Positions 52,193 to 61,311 of a stretch of 64,000 nucleotides of DNA are shown here, one piece after another. Location of the stretch: the NCBI GenBank assembly GCA_007922305.1, contig ML677364.1:22179326-22243325 (forward strand). The letters are read 5' to 3'. The position numbers and the translations under genes are program-made. Numbering within the stretch: the first letter of the stretch is position 1; the number at the start of each line of letters is the position of its first letter. Under the pieces are notes generated by a model, which did not search any database, was not told where the DNA came from, and was given only the letters and a program-made list of their open reading frames with translations. Source of the DNA: Dermatemys mawii (lineage: Eukaryota > Chordata > Testudines > Dermatemydidae).

Positions 52193-52300
52193 GTTCTCAA
52201 GCTGGGGGTTGGGACTCTTCAGGGGGTTGTGAGTTTATTACATCTTGTGTCTCTGATATCGTATAGACTAACATGGCTACAACAACACTGCATACAACAT
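52193..52300. mobile_element. hAT MITE left end followed by a Penelope-like 3' scrap
   Basis: 'caggggttctcaagctgggg' at 52189-52208 is a hAT left terminus with no right partner. Immediately after, 'gactaacatggctacaacaa' (52266-52285) is a short piece of the Penelope-like 3' end. Both are fragments. Confidence 0.5.
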
Positions 52301-52428
52301 TGTTCATAGGTCTGCTCAAAGCTGTTAGAAACAGGCAGGCTTCCTTAACCTTCACCTGTGAGAATGCTAAGCTAAGGCTTGACTATAATAGAAAACTGTA
52401 CTGCTTTAAATATACCAGTACTGTATAG

Positions 52429-52628
52429 AATCAGAGGGGTAGCTGTGTTAGTTTGGAATTGCAGAAGTGACAGAGTGTCCTGTGGCACCTTAAAGACTAC
52501 TTTAAGGTGCCACAGTTGGATACTTCCACTGCATGCATCCGACGAAGTGGGTATTAGCCCACGAAAGCTTATGCTCTAATACTTTAGTTAGTCTTTAAGG
52601 TGCCACAGGACTTTGTCACTTCTGCAGC
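52429..52628 (+). mobile_element. foldback Penelope-like insertion with 9-bp TSD
   Basis: The 200-bp insertion consists of an inverted copy of the 3' terminal ~75 bp (52429-52502) joined to a sense 3' end of about 125 bp. The two join at 'cttaaagactac/tttaaggtgccac'. It is bracketed by actgtatag at 52420-52428 and 52629-52637. The terminal words 'tgtcctgtggcaccttaaag' and 'ctttaaggtgccacaggac' are exact inverses. No coding sequence remains. Confidence 0.88.
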
Positions 52629-53051
52629 ACTGTATAGTTAAAGTGGTCCAACCCTGCTTAGTTTGATTTAGTTACACCCGTTGCAAGTCCTTCTGTGCTG
52701 GTATAGCTTATTCCTGTATTTATACTTGGGCTGTAAGTAAATTGCAAGCTATGATTTTGTTACAGAAACCTCAACTACATTAGTGGCTGCAAATTTAAGT
52801 GGCATTGCAACCCTGTGTTCCAGGTCACAATGCCACTCGCTCAAAGTTGGAGTAGCAGTCAGGCCAAATTTGAGTGAGTGGCATTGTGAACTGGTGCACA
52901 GGGTCTCAGTGTTACTTAAATATGGCCTGGTTGCCCTTCTGTCATGCCTGCCTTTGAGAGCCAAGCGGGACACATAGCGTCTCTTCTTTGATGCTGTCCT
53001 AGTAGGCTGCATGCCTTGAACCGCAGCTTAATAAACCATGGCTGAAATTTT

Positions 53052-53225
53052 TGAACCAAAAAACCTATAGCTTTCTAACAGCCTTAGCTATACTGGTAAA
53101 AGGTGTCCTTTATACCAGTGTAAACTGCATCCATGCTGGGGGGGCTGCACTGGTATAGGTTATAAGAAAGAGAGTACACTCCTAACCGAAGTATAGAAAC
53201 GTCAGTGTATGGACAAGCCCTAAGC
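53052..53225. mobile_element. short MITE with 'ttagctatactgg' end
   Basis: It runs from 'agccttagctatactggtaa' to 'gtcagtgtatggacaagccc', ends that are imperfect inverses, with 'taccagtgtaaactgcatcc' inside. A second left-like end, 'ggccttagctacactg', lies at 53251. No TSD was identified. Confidence 0.5.
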
Positions 53226-53589
53226 CTAACCCTTAAGTCACACTCCTTAGGCCTTAGCTACACTGTATCTGAACAGATATGTATTCTTTCTTTACCTAGT
53301 CCGTACAAAACTAGGCGGAGTATTAATTCTGTTTTAGAAAAGTATTTCTCAGAGGTAGAGAACAGCAAGAACGAACGTAGAGGAAATGATATTTTTCCTC
53401 CATCTCTGTTCGTGGGACACTTAAAAAAACAGCTATTATATGAACCTCCATTTCATTTCAACAGAGCACGTGTTTTTGTTAATATAGCTTTTTTTTCAAA
53501 GCATATAACAATTAGAGCAGTGGCTGCCTGGCATTCTGTTTAAGCCGCCTTTTTATGATGTGGTAGAGAATGAACAATGAGTTCTAGAC

Positions 53590-53902
53590 CAGCGGTTCTC
53601 AAACCTCATTGCACTGCGACCCCTTTCTGACAAAAAATAAATAAAATAAATTACTACATGATCCAGAAGTGGGGACCAAAGACTGAGTCTGCAGCCCCAG
53701 GTGGAAGGGCTAAAGCCGAAGCCTAAGGGCTTCAGCACTGGGCAGGGAGTCCTGTAAACTGAGCCCCATCACTCAGGGCTGAAGGTCTGGGGCTTCAGTT
53801 TCCACCCTGGACCCCAGTAAGTCTAATGCCGGCCCTGGCGAACCCATTAAAACAGGGTCCCAACCCATTTTGGTGTCCCAACCCACAGTTCAAGAGTTCC
53901 CG
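53590..53902. mobile_element. hAT-type MITE, perfect 8-bp TSD
   Basis: It starts cagcggttctcaaacctc and ends 'acagttcaagagttcccg', its decayed inverse. The 8-mer ttctagac is duplicated exactly at 53582-53589 and 53903-53910. It shares 'cattgcactgcgaccc' and 'gggcttcag' words with the copy at 47414-47745. Confidence 0.92.
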
Positions 53903-54540
53903 TTCTAGACCTTTGAAAGCTTTATAATTCAACCTTGTATAGCAAAACCATGTACAGATACTTCCCGATTTACGCAAGCATTCCATTCTGGAACACCTTG
54001 CGGAACTCAAATATGTGTAAGTCAGAAATGTATCTCTTACCAGTACACAAAAAAACCCCCAAAAACCCGAAAACCCCTACTATTTCTAGCTTATGGAACT
54101 TTTTCCATAAGTGCGAATTTGTGCAAGACAGGTCTTGCGTAACCGGGGGAGCGTCTGTAAAATACACACAGACATTCTGCCAGTGATTGCTGTTCTGACT
54201 TAATGATGCTTGTTGCTTTTCTCATCTGCTGGCAATCTATTGACCTACTGTGTGTCAGCATGTGGAAAATCTATTCTGTCTATTTTAATTGTTCATTAAA
54301 TAGAGAGAATTTCCTGCAGGGATTTGAAAAATGTACCTGGCACTTGGTAGCATGGGGGATAACCCTAATTATCAGGGTCAAAGTACTGTGTACTACCATC
54401 TCCGAGAGCCACACCTGTGCAGTTTAAAGTTAAATAGAAGTTTCATTGACAGCATGTTAGATTCTTACATGTTGTCAATGAACCTTCTAAGAACCAAGTT
54501 AAAAAAAAAAGTTAGTTCTCTTCCAAGCCCCAGGGTGTGT

Positions 54541-54735
54541 CTACATGGTGAGTTACAGTGCAACAAACCAGGATGTGAATCTACAATTCATTTGTTTGCT
54601 GTGCATTACGTTGCCATGTGGACCCTGCTACCACCTGTTTGCTTTGACTTACTGAACTTCTAGTGCATGGTAACAGGGTCCACGCTGCCCGTCAATGCAC
54701 TGTAAGTTAGTGTGCAGTAGATTCATACCCGGCTT
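54541..54735. mobile_element. palindromic MITE-like element
   Basis: The left half ('gtgtctacatggtgagttac ... gccatgtggaccctgctacc') is largely the inverse of the right half ('catggtaacagggtccacgc ... cactgtaagttagtgtgcag'), giving a long hairpin centred near 54640. No TSD was found. Confidence 0.6.
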
Positions 54736-55221
54736 GCCGCACACTAACTCTCCAAAAATGGATGATACTGGAGTAGAGTTTTATGGCCTTCAAGTAACCA
54801 ATATAGCTGCAGCAGAACGATGTAGCATTGGAGCTGAGGGTGTGTGACGGGAAGGTGGTCCATGAGCAAAGAAGTGTAGGAACCAATATTATAAAAACAC
54901 AGGATGCTAGCTAATTTTATCTACTCCTAACATGCTATGTAAGCGGAGAAACTATAATGCACTGGATGGGAAAATGTGTGCATGTGCTGGATGTTGTGTA
55001 CCTAATATTTTCCTTTTAGTGACCTATATGACAAGTACTGAATTTATCCAGTTATGATAAAGAAGACCTAGTTGGCAGTACTGGGATGACTAGAACTAGT
55101 TCGAACATACTGAATGACTTGAAAGTTTGATGAATGGGGAGGGTAGGAGGAAAGAATCTCAGGGGAAACTTTTCCCGAATTATTTATTTTATTTATTTCT
55201 CCCCCTACCAACTCTCTAGCT

Positions 55222-55992
55222 CAGGTATGGGCAAACTTTCTGGCCCGAGGGCCACATTGGGGTTGAAAAATTGTATGGTGGGCCGGATAGGGAAGGCTGT
55301 GCCTCCCTAAGCAGCCTGCCCCTGCCCCCTATTAGGCCCCTCCCACTTCCCGCCCCCGGACTGCCCCCGTCAGAACCCCGGACCCATCCAACCCTTCCCG
55401 CTCCTTGTCCCCTGACCGCCCCCTCCATAGACCATCCCCCACTGTAACTTCCCATCCAACCCACCTTGCCCCCTGTCCCCTGACTGCCCCAACCCCTGTC
55501 CATGCCCCTGACCCCTTAAAGATCTCCGGGACTCCCATGCTCTATCCAACACCCCCTGCTCCCTGACCGCCCCTAAACACCACCCTGGGACCTCACCCCC
55601 TATCCAGCCCATCCTCTTTCCTGTCCCCTGACTGTCTCCCAAGAGTCCCTGCCCCTTATCTAACCCTCTGGCCCCCTTACCATGCTGCTCAGAGCAGTGG
55701 CCAGTGCCAGACACCCTGCCGCGCAGCGCTGTCCCCCAGAGTGCTGCCCGCGTGGCTCCGGGGCAGGAGGGAGTGTGTCTGGTTCTGTGTGGAGCCAAAC
55801 ATGCTGCCCTGTGGAAGCACGCAGCCCTGCCCCCCAGAGCCCTGCCCATATGTCAGCATAGCTCTGGGGAAGTAGGGAAGGGGTGGGGGAGGGCCGGGGA
55901 CAGCCTCCCCAGCCAGGGCGAGGGGAAGGGGGTGGGGGTGGCAGCTGGTCTGGTCCCGATGTGACTCACGGGCTGTAGTTTGCCCACCTCTG
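55222..55992 (+). mobile_element. non-autonomous hAT element, perfect 8-bp TSD
   Basis: It starts caggtatgggcaaacttt and ends gtagtttgcccacctctg, inverse ends. The 8-mer ctctagct is duplicated exactly at 55214-55221 and 55993-56000. It shares 'ctggcccgagggccacattg', 'gaaaaattgtatggtgggcc' and 'gggaaggctgtgcctcccta' with 13365-14080 in the same orientation. The long Gly-rich frames on the other strand are low-complexity by-products. Confidence 0.93.
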
Positions 55993-56357
55993 CTCTAGCT
56001 GGTTGAAAAGTTTGGGGCAAAAATCTTTCATGAATGGTTTTCCCCGTGAGCGTGTGCTTTTTTTTTGTTTTTAATTAACTCTGGCACATGATTTTTCAGA
56101 CCTGTGCTATAAACTCGGATAATGCTTAACATGTATTTATTTTGTATTATGCTTAGCACTTCATGTTTTCCAAAGAGCTTTAAAAACATTAATCCTCACA
56201 AGGATTGTGGCAGGATAGTGTTTGGGGGAAGACTTTATGGCGATTTAAGACACAGAAAGGTTAGTGACTTGCTCAGGGCCACTTGCTCAGTCACTGGCAG
56301 AACCAGGGTTAGCACGCCAGTGCTCCTGGTTTCCAGTTCGGTCATCAATCCACTAGA

Positions 56358-56813
56358 GCAGGGTTTCTCAACCCCTGCGTTGGCACCCGATGTTTCAAAG
56401 GGTCGGGCGGTGGCTTCTGTGGCTCCTGTCCCATGGGTCTGGCTGGGCTCGCCTCTCTGCTCCAGGAGCTGTAACCTCTGGAGTCCCAGTGCCACTCAGG
56501 TTTGGCCCATCCGTCATGAAGATGGGAGCCCGGGTAGGCCAAATTTGACTGAGTGGCACTGCAACTCCATGAGCCAGTCACAACTCCACTCACACAAACT
56601 TGGTCCAATCTGGGGGGCAGGGCCGCACCTGAGCGCTGCTGAAATCTGGGAGGTTGCAATGCCCAGAACGGAAAGCCAGCCCCGGCAAGCCCCACAGCAC
56701 AGGAGCTGCCACTGTGTGGCAAGTGCTGGGCAGGACGCTCCCCTCCCCGGGGGACAGCACCCAACTGAAACCGTCTGAGTTAGTCCCGAGCCCTAGAAGG
56801 TTGAGAACTACTG
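56358..56813. mobile_element. non-autonomous hAT element
   Basis: It starts cagggtttctcaacccct and ends ggttgagaactactg, inverse ends. The left flank is cactagag, the right ctagatca. They agree only if two bases were lost on the right. The interior includes 'gtgccactcaggtttggccc' and its inverted relative 'gccaaatttgactgagtggc'. Confidence 0.75.
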
Positions 56814-58022
56814 CTAGATCATGTGGCTTCTCTGAAATCCTATTGGTTAAATTTACAGTGCTACCAGTTGGTGATGATGAACAGTATGGGGCCTCCTTTT
56901 TGTTGGGAAATGGGGGACAGAGTATCCTGGATTGTTTCATGTCCCTTTTAAAGTCCTTCCTAAAAGCCCAGTGTTGCATCAACATTCCCATGACGGCAGG
57001 CTGGAGGCAACTACCTTAGGGGGTCAGTCGAGAGCAATTCTAGTTACTCCTCCACCATCAGGTTTTAGTGCTACTCATCTACAATACATTCAGCCCCTGG
57101 CATCAAAGTGTTTTCTTTATCAGTATTTCCTTTTTCAATTTTCATACGGGGGAGAGAAGTATTGAAATATTAGTATTTGAAATGCTCCCCCATTTTCATT
57201 TTGTTTGGTATATAATTCTCTCTGTGAGTAAATATGTGGTAAGATGGCAATATGTGAATTTAAGTGCTGTTGTTTATTACAAAGGCCTGGAACCTGTAGA
57301 TATAGCATATCCCTCCAGCCTTTTCTCGAGTTTTCTAAACTTAACTGGGTAAGACATGTAAAGCAAACAAACAGCTTTGACATAGAAATATATTATGTCT
57401 AAGACAATTAACTGCTTTACAGCTGAACCATATATTGCTACATGCTGACTCTGAGCATAATCATACTCTGTTCTTTAGTTCCTATTCTGTAGTGTTGAAT
57501 CTTAACTGTTGTGTGTTTTCCTCCTTCTTTTAGTGGTTCTAGAGTCCAGTTCTACTTCAGTCTAGAAATTTACCTTATTAGACAAAAAGAAAAAAAATTA
57601 AGTTGAAATTCTGTGTTGGAAATGGCCGAAGTGATCTTAAGAAAAGAGTGCATTTTCTGTGAATGAAACTGCTTGCTTGTGCTGGTGTCTGACAGTTTTT
57701 TTTCCAGTGTGTATCCTGGCGTGGATTTTCTCAGAGTTGAAACATCCAAAAGAATAAAGACTGAAGCTTCTACCACACTGGAGATGATGTGTGTTCTGGA
57801 ATTTGCAATTGTTGTGAAATGCAAAAGTGGCCACTGAAGTAGGGGGATGGGAGGTCAAGCAAAGAGGAATTAAAGAATTCTTTAGGGAACAGATAATCCC
57901 TGCTATGTAATTAAAAAGAGAGAAGTTATTGGTCTGCACCAGGAATGACTGCAAATTGAAACATCCAAACTGGAGTGGAGAAAATAGGAAAGCCACACCC
58001 TGGTCAATTACTCCTCTTCTCA
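56814..58022. other. intron sequence without gene
   Basis: No gene or clear transposon was recognised. Confidence 0.4.
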
Positions 58023-58045
58023 GGGCATGGTTACACTTACAAGAT

Positions 58046-58100
58046 TATAGCGCTATTGGTTATAGCGGTCCCCTTATACAGTAATATGAATAGCGCTATT
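58046..58100. promoter_or_regulatory. left subterminal tatagcgct-type repeats (putative transposon protein-binding sites)
   Basis: tatagcgct occurs at 58046-58054, tatagcggt at 58061-58069 and atagcgctat at 58091-58100; the last is a perfect 10-bp palindrome. A related 'agcgttatagc' is at 58124. Iterated subterminal motifs are where Harbinger Myb-like proteins and transposases are known to bind; binding to these is inference. Confidence 0.6.
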
Positions 58101-58393
58101 GTATGTCCACACTGAGATGCTCCAGCGTTATAGCATGACCACATTTGCGGCACTTAATGCGGCATTAAGAGCAGCGCATTAGGGCATGTATCCCACAGTA
58201 CACCTCTTCCCGATCTGGCGCAATGCCTTGTGGTGGGGGGGGCGTCACTTGCGGGGCATTCTGTATCCTGTTTCAACTACCCATGATGCTATTTGGCATA
58301 TCCCAGCAATCCCTGTTTCCTTCCACCTCCGGCGCCATCTTTCAACGGTTTCAGCAAGGCGCGGAGCTCCGTCTTCCATTGTCGTGTGCCGCA

Positions 58394-59670
58394 ATGAATC
58401 CAGAACTGCTGAGGAACATGCTGACGACTGTCGCCAGCACATCTCTGTGTGCAGTGGAGTTAATCCTTGACATGCAGGATGACAGTGATGAGTGTGAAGA
58501 CAAGATCGAAGCGGTGAATGCGTTTGACATGAAGCTTCTTGTCTCATTAACGGATATGCTCACGGCCGTTGAACGCCGCTTCTGGGCACGGGAAACGAGC
58601 ACTGAGTGGTGGGATCGCATCGTCATGCAAGTCTGGGATGACGAGCAGTGGCTGCAAAACTTTCGAATGAGAAAAGCCACTTTCATGGGACTGTGTGCTC
58701 AACTCGCCCCCGCCCTGCGGCGCAAGGACACCAGATTGAGAGCTGCCCTCCCGGTGGAGAAGCGGGTGGCTATCGCGATTTGGAAGCTGGCTACACCAGA
58801 CAGCTACCGATCGGTGGCCAACCAGTTTGGGGTTGGAAAGTCGACTGTTGGAGTTGTGCTGATGCAAGTGTGCAGGGCCATTAATCGCATCCTGCTACGA
58901 AAAATCGTAACTCTGGGTAAAGTGCATGACATCGTGGCTGGCTTTGAAGAAATGGGTTTCCCTAACTGTAGAGGGGCTATAGATGGGACCCATATACCTA
59001 TTCTGGCGCCCGCCCACCTAGCTGAGGAGTACGTTAACCGAAAGGGGTACTTCTCCATGGTTCTCCAGGCGCTTGTGGATCACCGTGGGCGTTTTACTGA
59101 CATTAACGCTGGCTGGTCTGGAAAGGTGCATGATGCACGCATCTTCCGCAACACCGGCCTGTTCATGAAGCTGCAAGCTGGGACTTTTTTCCCAGACCAG
59201 AGGATCCCCGTGGGAGAAGTGGAAATGCCCATAGTGATTCTTGGAGACCCCGCTTACCCTTTAATGCCCTGGCTCATGGAACCCTACACAGGGAGCCTGG
59301 ACAGCAGTCAGGAAAGGTTCAACTACAGGCTTAGTGGTGTCGAATGACTGTGGAGTGTGCTTTTGGGCATCTCAAGGCGCGCTGGCGCTGTCTTTATGGG
59401 AGGCTAGACTTGGCCAAGGGTAGTATCTCCGCGGTTATTTCCGCATGCTGTGCCCTACATAATTTTTGTCAGCGGAAGGGCGAAGGCTTCACTCAGGCAT
59501 GGTCCTTGGAGGTTCAACGCCTGGAGGCCACATACTCCCAGCCAGAGAGCAGGGTTCTTAGAGGGGACCAGCGCGAGGCTGTTAGGATCAGGGAAGCCTT
59601 GAGGGAGCATTTTGAGGCTGAAAGCAGTTCTAAAGTGAGGTGCAGAGGGAGGGAGGGAGCATTCTTTTAA
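58394..59670 (+). pseudogene. HARBI1-like DDE transposase, one frameshift
   Basis: The open frame from 58223 to 59347 includes a leader; I prefer the start at 58394 (MNPELLRNMLTTVAS), since sequence before it is terminal-leader DNA shared with the deletion derivative. Blocks in order: ARETSTEWWDRIVMQVWDDE; a helix-turn-helix with VEKRVAIAIWKL and SYRSVANQFGVGKSTVGVV; the first catalytic Asp in GAIDGTHIPI (codon 58982); the second in GKVHDARIF (codon 59132); GDPAYPLMPWLMEPY; then SSQERFNYRL. The frame breaks at about 59335-59345, where one base fewer than in the 28-kb copy throws it into a stop at 59347. The C-terminal part resumes at 59344 with MTVECAFGHLKARW, holding the third acidic residue (Glu codon 59353), to 59670. 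In active elements the enzyme excises and reinserts the transposon with its Myb-like partner. Confidence 0.92.
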
Positions 59671-59720
59671 TAGGAAAAGGCATTTCCTTTTCTGTAGCCT
59701 GTAATAATCTATGTACACTT

Positions 59721-59726
59721 AATAAA
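59721..59726 (+). terminator. polyadenylation signal AATAAA for the transposase gene
   Basis: AATAAA lies 50 bp after the transposase stop at 59670. It fits the 3' end of that transcript. Confidence 0.6.
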
Positions 59727-59734
59727 GAAACCCA

Positions 59735-59760
59735 TTTATTAAGAAGACAATTCATTTATT
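59735..59760 (-). terminator. two polyadenylation signals for the Myb-like gene
   Basis: TTTATT at 59735-59740 and 59755-59760 reads AATAAA on the minus strand, about 90-115 bp past the likely end of the Myb-like frame at 59850. They sit within 35 bp of the opposing transposase signal. Confidence 0.55.
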
Positions 59761-59849
59761 GAACAGGTACTTCGGTTGCTGAAAGAAAATATTGTGATGC
59801 GCGTGAGGGGGAAGCCGGGGGAGGTGCAATGGGGGTGGCATGGGGTCAG

Positions 59850-60101
59850 TCAGAGATCGGAATATGTCCGGGTCTCTGAGTCTCCAGTGCCCTCACAGTG
59901 GCCATGTCCCCCGAACCCCATTTGCGGAGGGCAGTAAGGCATGTTATTAGGGGTTGACTGCAGTGGATAATCGTCTGGGGTTTGGGGGTTGTTCGGTGAA
60001 GACAGAGGGGTTGGAGGCAGCTGTGGATGGTGATAACCATATAGCTGATGATAGTGGCCTGGAGGGTACTGAGGCACAGAAGGGGAAGGGATTTGGGGCA
60101 A
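59850..60101 (-). pseudogene. likely displaced C-terminus of the Myb-like protein
   Basis: In this minus-strand frame the translation is SPSVPQYPPGHYHQLYGYHHP, then PQLPPTPLSSPNNPQTPDDYPLQ and a GHGHCEGTGDSETRTYSDL end. The composition (Pro, Tyr, His, Asn) is even and protein-like, whereas the overlapping frame gives Ser/Pro/Arg-rich junk. I infer that one or more frameshifts between about 60100 and 60290 separate it from the SANT-like N-terminus. The alternative is a normal end of the upstream frame at 59947. Confidence 0.5.
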
Positions 60102-60855
60102 ATGATAATTGGGGTGGAGAGCGCGGTGCTTCTCCTCCTGTGGCTGGCCGCGCTCCTCCTGGCTTTAGAGGAGAGTTCCTGGCTGCATGCCCCCCTGCCC
60201 TCCTCCTGGCTTGAGAAGAGCTCCAGGTGGAATGCCCCCTGCATCCCTTTCCACCCCAAGCTGCCAGCCTTCCCCATAGAAAAGCAGCTTTACCTCCGCA
60301 ATCCGCTGCTGAGCTGGCCCCTGCAGCCGCCGGACGCTGTGGCTGGCTGCCCTCCTGGGTTGAGAAGAGCTCCTGGCTGCATGCGTCCAGGGACTCCTCT
60401 GTGCCCTGGGTCGCTGCCGCCTCGTCGTCGTCCTCCTCCTCCTCTTCATCCTCGTCCTCCTCCTCACCGCCCCCTTCATTGGTGGGCTGGGAAGTGTCTG
60501 TGGTGGTCGATGGAGTGACCGTAGGATCACTACCAAGTGTCGCGTGCAGCTCCTTATAAAATCTGCAAGTCACCGGGGCTGCCCCGGAGCGGCCGTTTGC
60601 CTTGCAGGCTTTGCGATACGCATTCCTAAGCTCCTTTACCTTAACACGGCACTGCAGAGTGTCCCGCTCCTGGCCCCTTTCTGCCAATGCCCGTGATATC
60701 TGCCCATAGGTATCAAAATTCCTGCAGCTAGACCGCAGCTGAGACTGAACAGCCTCTTCCCCCCAACAGCTGATGAGGTCCAGCACCTCGCTATTGCTCC
60801 ATGCTGGGGATCGCCTATTGCGAGGAGGCATGGCACGTGGAGTCATGATGATCAA
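59947..60855 (-). CDS. Harbinger Myb/SANT-like DNA-binding protein
   Basis: The 302-codon frame begins MIIMTPRAMPPRNRRSPAW; the third Met (60831) is an equally good start and sits directly before the domain. Residues ~15-105 form a Myb/SANT-like trihelix domain: a Trp in SPAWSNSEVLDLISCW, then RNFDTYGQISRALAERGQ, RVKVKELRNAYRKACKANGR and a CRFYKELHATLG block in place of the third aromatic. An acidic run of Glu/Asp (about residues 130-150, from the TCC/TCG-rich DNA at 60420-60475) follows. In the superfamily this protein binds the transposon ends and brings the transposase into the nucleus. The C-terminal ~90 residues look out of frame: a neighbouring frame (60101-59850) reads QYPPGHYHQLYGYHHPQ and ends TRTYSDL, more like a natural Pro/Tyr-rich tail. 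Confidence 0.8.
   Translation of the reverse strand: MIIMTPRAMPPRNRRSPAWSNSEVLDLISCWGEEAVQSQLRSSCRNFDTYGQISRALAERGQERDTLQCRVKVKELRNAYRKACKANGRSGAAPVTCRFYKELHATLGSDPTVTPSTTTDTSQPTNEGGGEEEDEDEEEEEDDDEAAATQGTEESLDACSQELFSTQEGSQPQRPAAAGASSAADCGGKAAFLWGRLAAWGGKGCRGHSTWSSSQARRRAGGHAARNSPLKPGGARPATGGEAPRSPPQLSFAPNPFPFCASVPSRPLSSAIWLSPSTAASNPSVFTEQPPNPRRLSTAVNP
60420..60475. repeat. (TCC/TCG)n trinucleotide tract, coding for an acidic run
   Basis: A run of mostly TCC and TCG triplets which, on the minus strand, encodes the Glu/Asp stretch of the Myb-like protein. Poly-Ser and poly-Pro frames on the other strand are artefacts. Confidence 0.85.
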
Positions 60856-61199
60856 TCAGAATGATCACCTGCAACGATTCCCTGAGACCACGCCACGCAA
60901 TCAATCAGATCAATGAGAATGATCACCTGCAAGGATTCCCTGAGAGCACGCCACGCTTGGCTGGAGCAAACAGGAAGGGGATTTTCAAATTTCCCTGGAA
61001 CTTTAAAGGGCGGGTCTGACCTGAGGTGGTCACCTGAGGACAGGACAAAAGAGTTTGCAAGTGATGACCAGAGTGGCTCGAACGGGAATTATGGGACGGG
61101 CTGGAGGCCAGTTAATGCGCAGTGGGTGTCCACATTCTTGCTGTAGCGCTACAGCAGCTGCGCTACAGCCCTTATTCCCCATGCGGAGGTGGATTAACA

Positions 61200-61290
61200 A
61201 TAGCGCTATAACTCAGGTGTTATAGCGCTCTACGTGCCTTGCCAGTGTGGAGGTTATAGCGCTCGTGGGGGCTTTATAGCGCTATAAAGT
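61200..61290. promoter_or_regulatory. right subterminal tatagcgct-type repeats
   Basis: atagcgctat is at 61200-61209, tatagcgct at 61221-61229 and 61255-61263, and tatagcgctata at 61275-61286, the last a perfect 12-bp palindrome. Spacing between site starts is about 20-34 bp. They mirror the left-end set. Confidence 0.6.
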
Positions 61291-61311
61291 GCCAGTGTAA
61301 CCAAGCCCTTA

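Larger units (their letters stand above)
58023..61308 (+). mobile_element. nearly complete PIF/Harbinger DNA transposon, 3.29 kb
   Basis: The left end gggcatggttacact and the right end, read inversely as gggcttggttacact, match at 14 of 15 positions. The flanks are TCA (58020-58022) and TTA (61309-61311); Harbinger duplicates a 3-bp TWA-type target, so these fit a TTA duplication with one change. Inside are a DDE transposase on the + strand (58394-59670) and a Myb/SANT-like protein on the - strand (60855 to about 59850), the standard two-gene layout of the superfamily. The gene ends face each other with closely spaced polyadenylation signals. Both subterminal regions hold repeated tatagcgct motifs. 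The outer leader sequence is shared with the deletion derivative at 32131-32819. Confidence 0.9.

Noticed and set aside
55216..55849. Gly-rich minus-strand frames of 95-159 codons
   Set aside because: They fall entirely within a hAT element defined by a perfect 8-bp TSD and come from its C-rich sequence.
58245..59058. Minus-strand frames antisense to the Harbinger transposase
   Set aside because: They are shadows of the conserved + strand protein, rich in Ser/Arg/His, with no recognised domain.
58394..59670. The transposase as a domesticated host gene (HARBI1 orthologue)
   Set aside because: It is flanked by terminal inverted repeats and its partner gene, and is frameshifted; host HARBI1 is a stable single-copy gene outside such ends.
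60227..60559. Poly-Ser frame on the + strand (110 codons)
   Set aside because: It is the antisense of the acidic tract of the Myb-like protein, produced by the TCC/TCG triplets.
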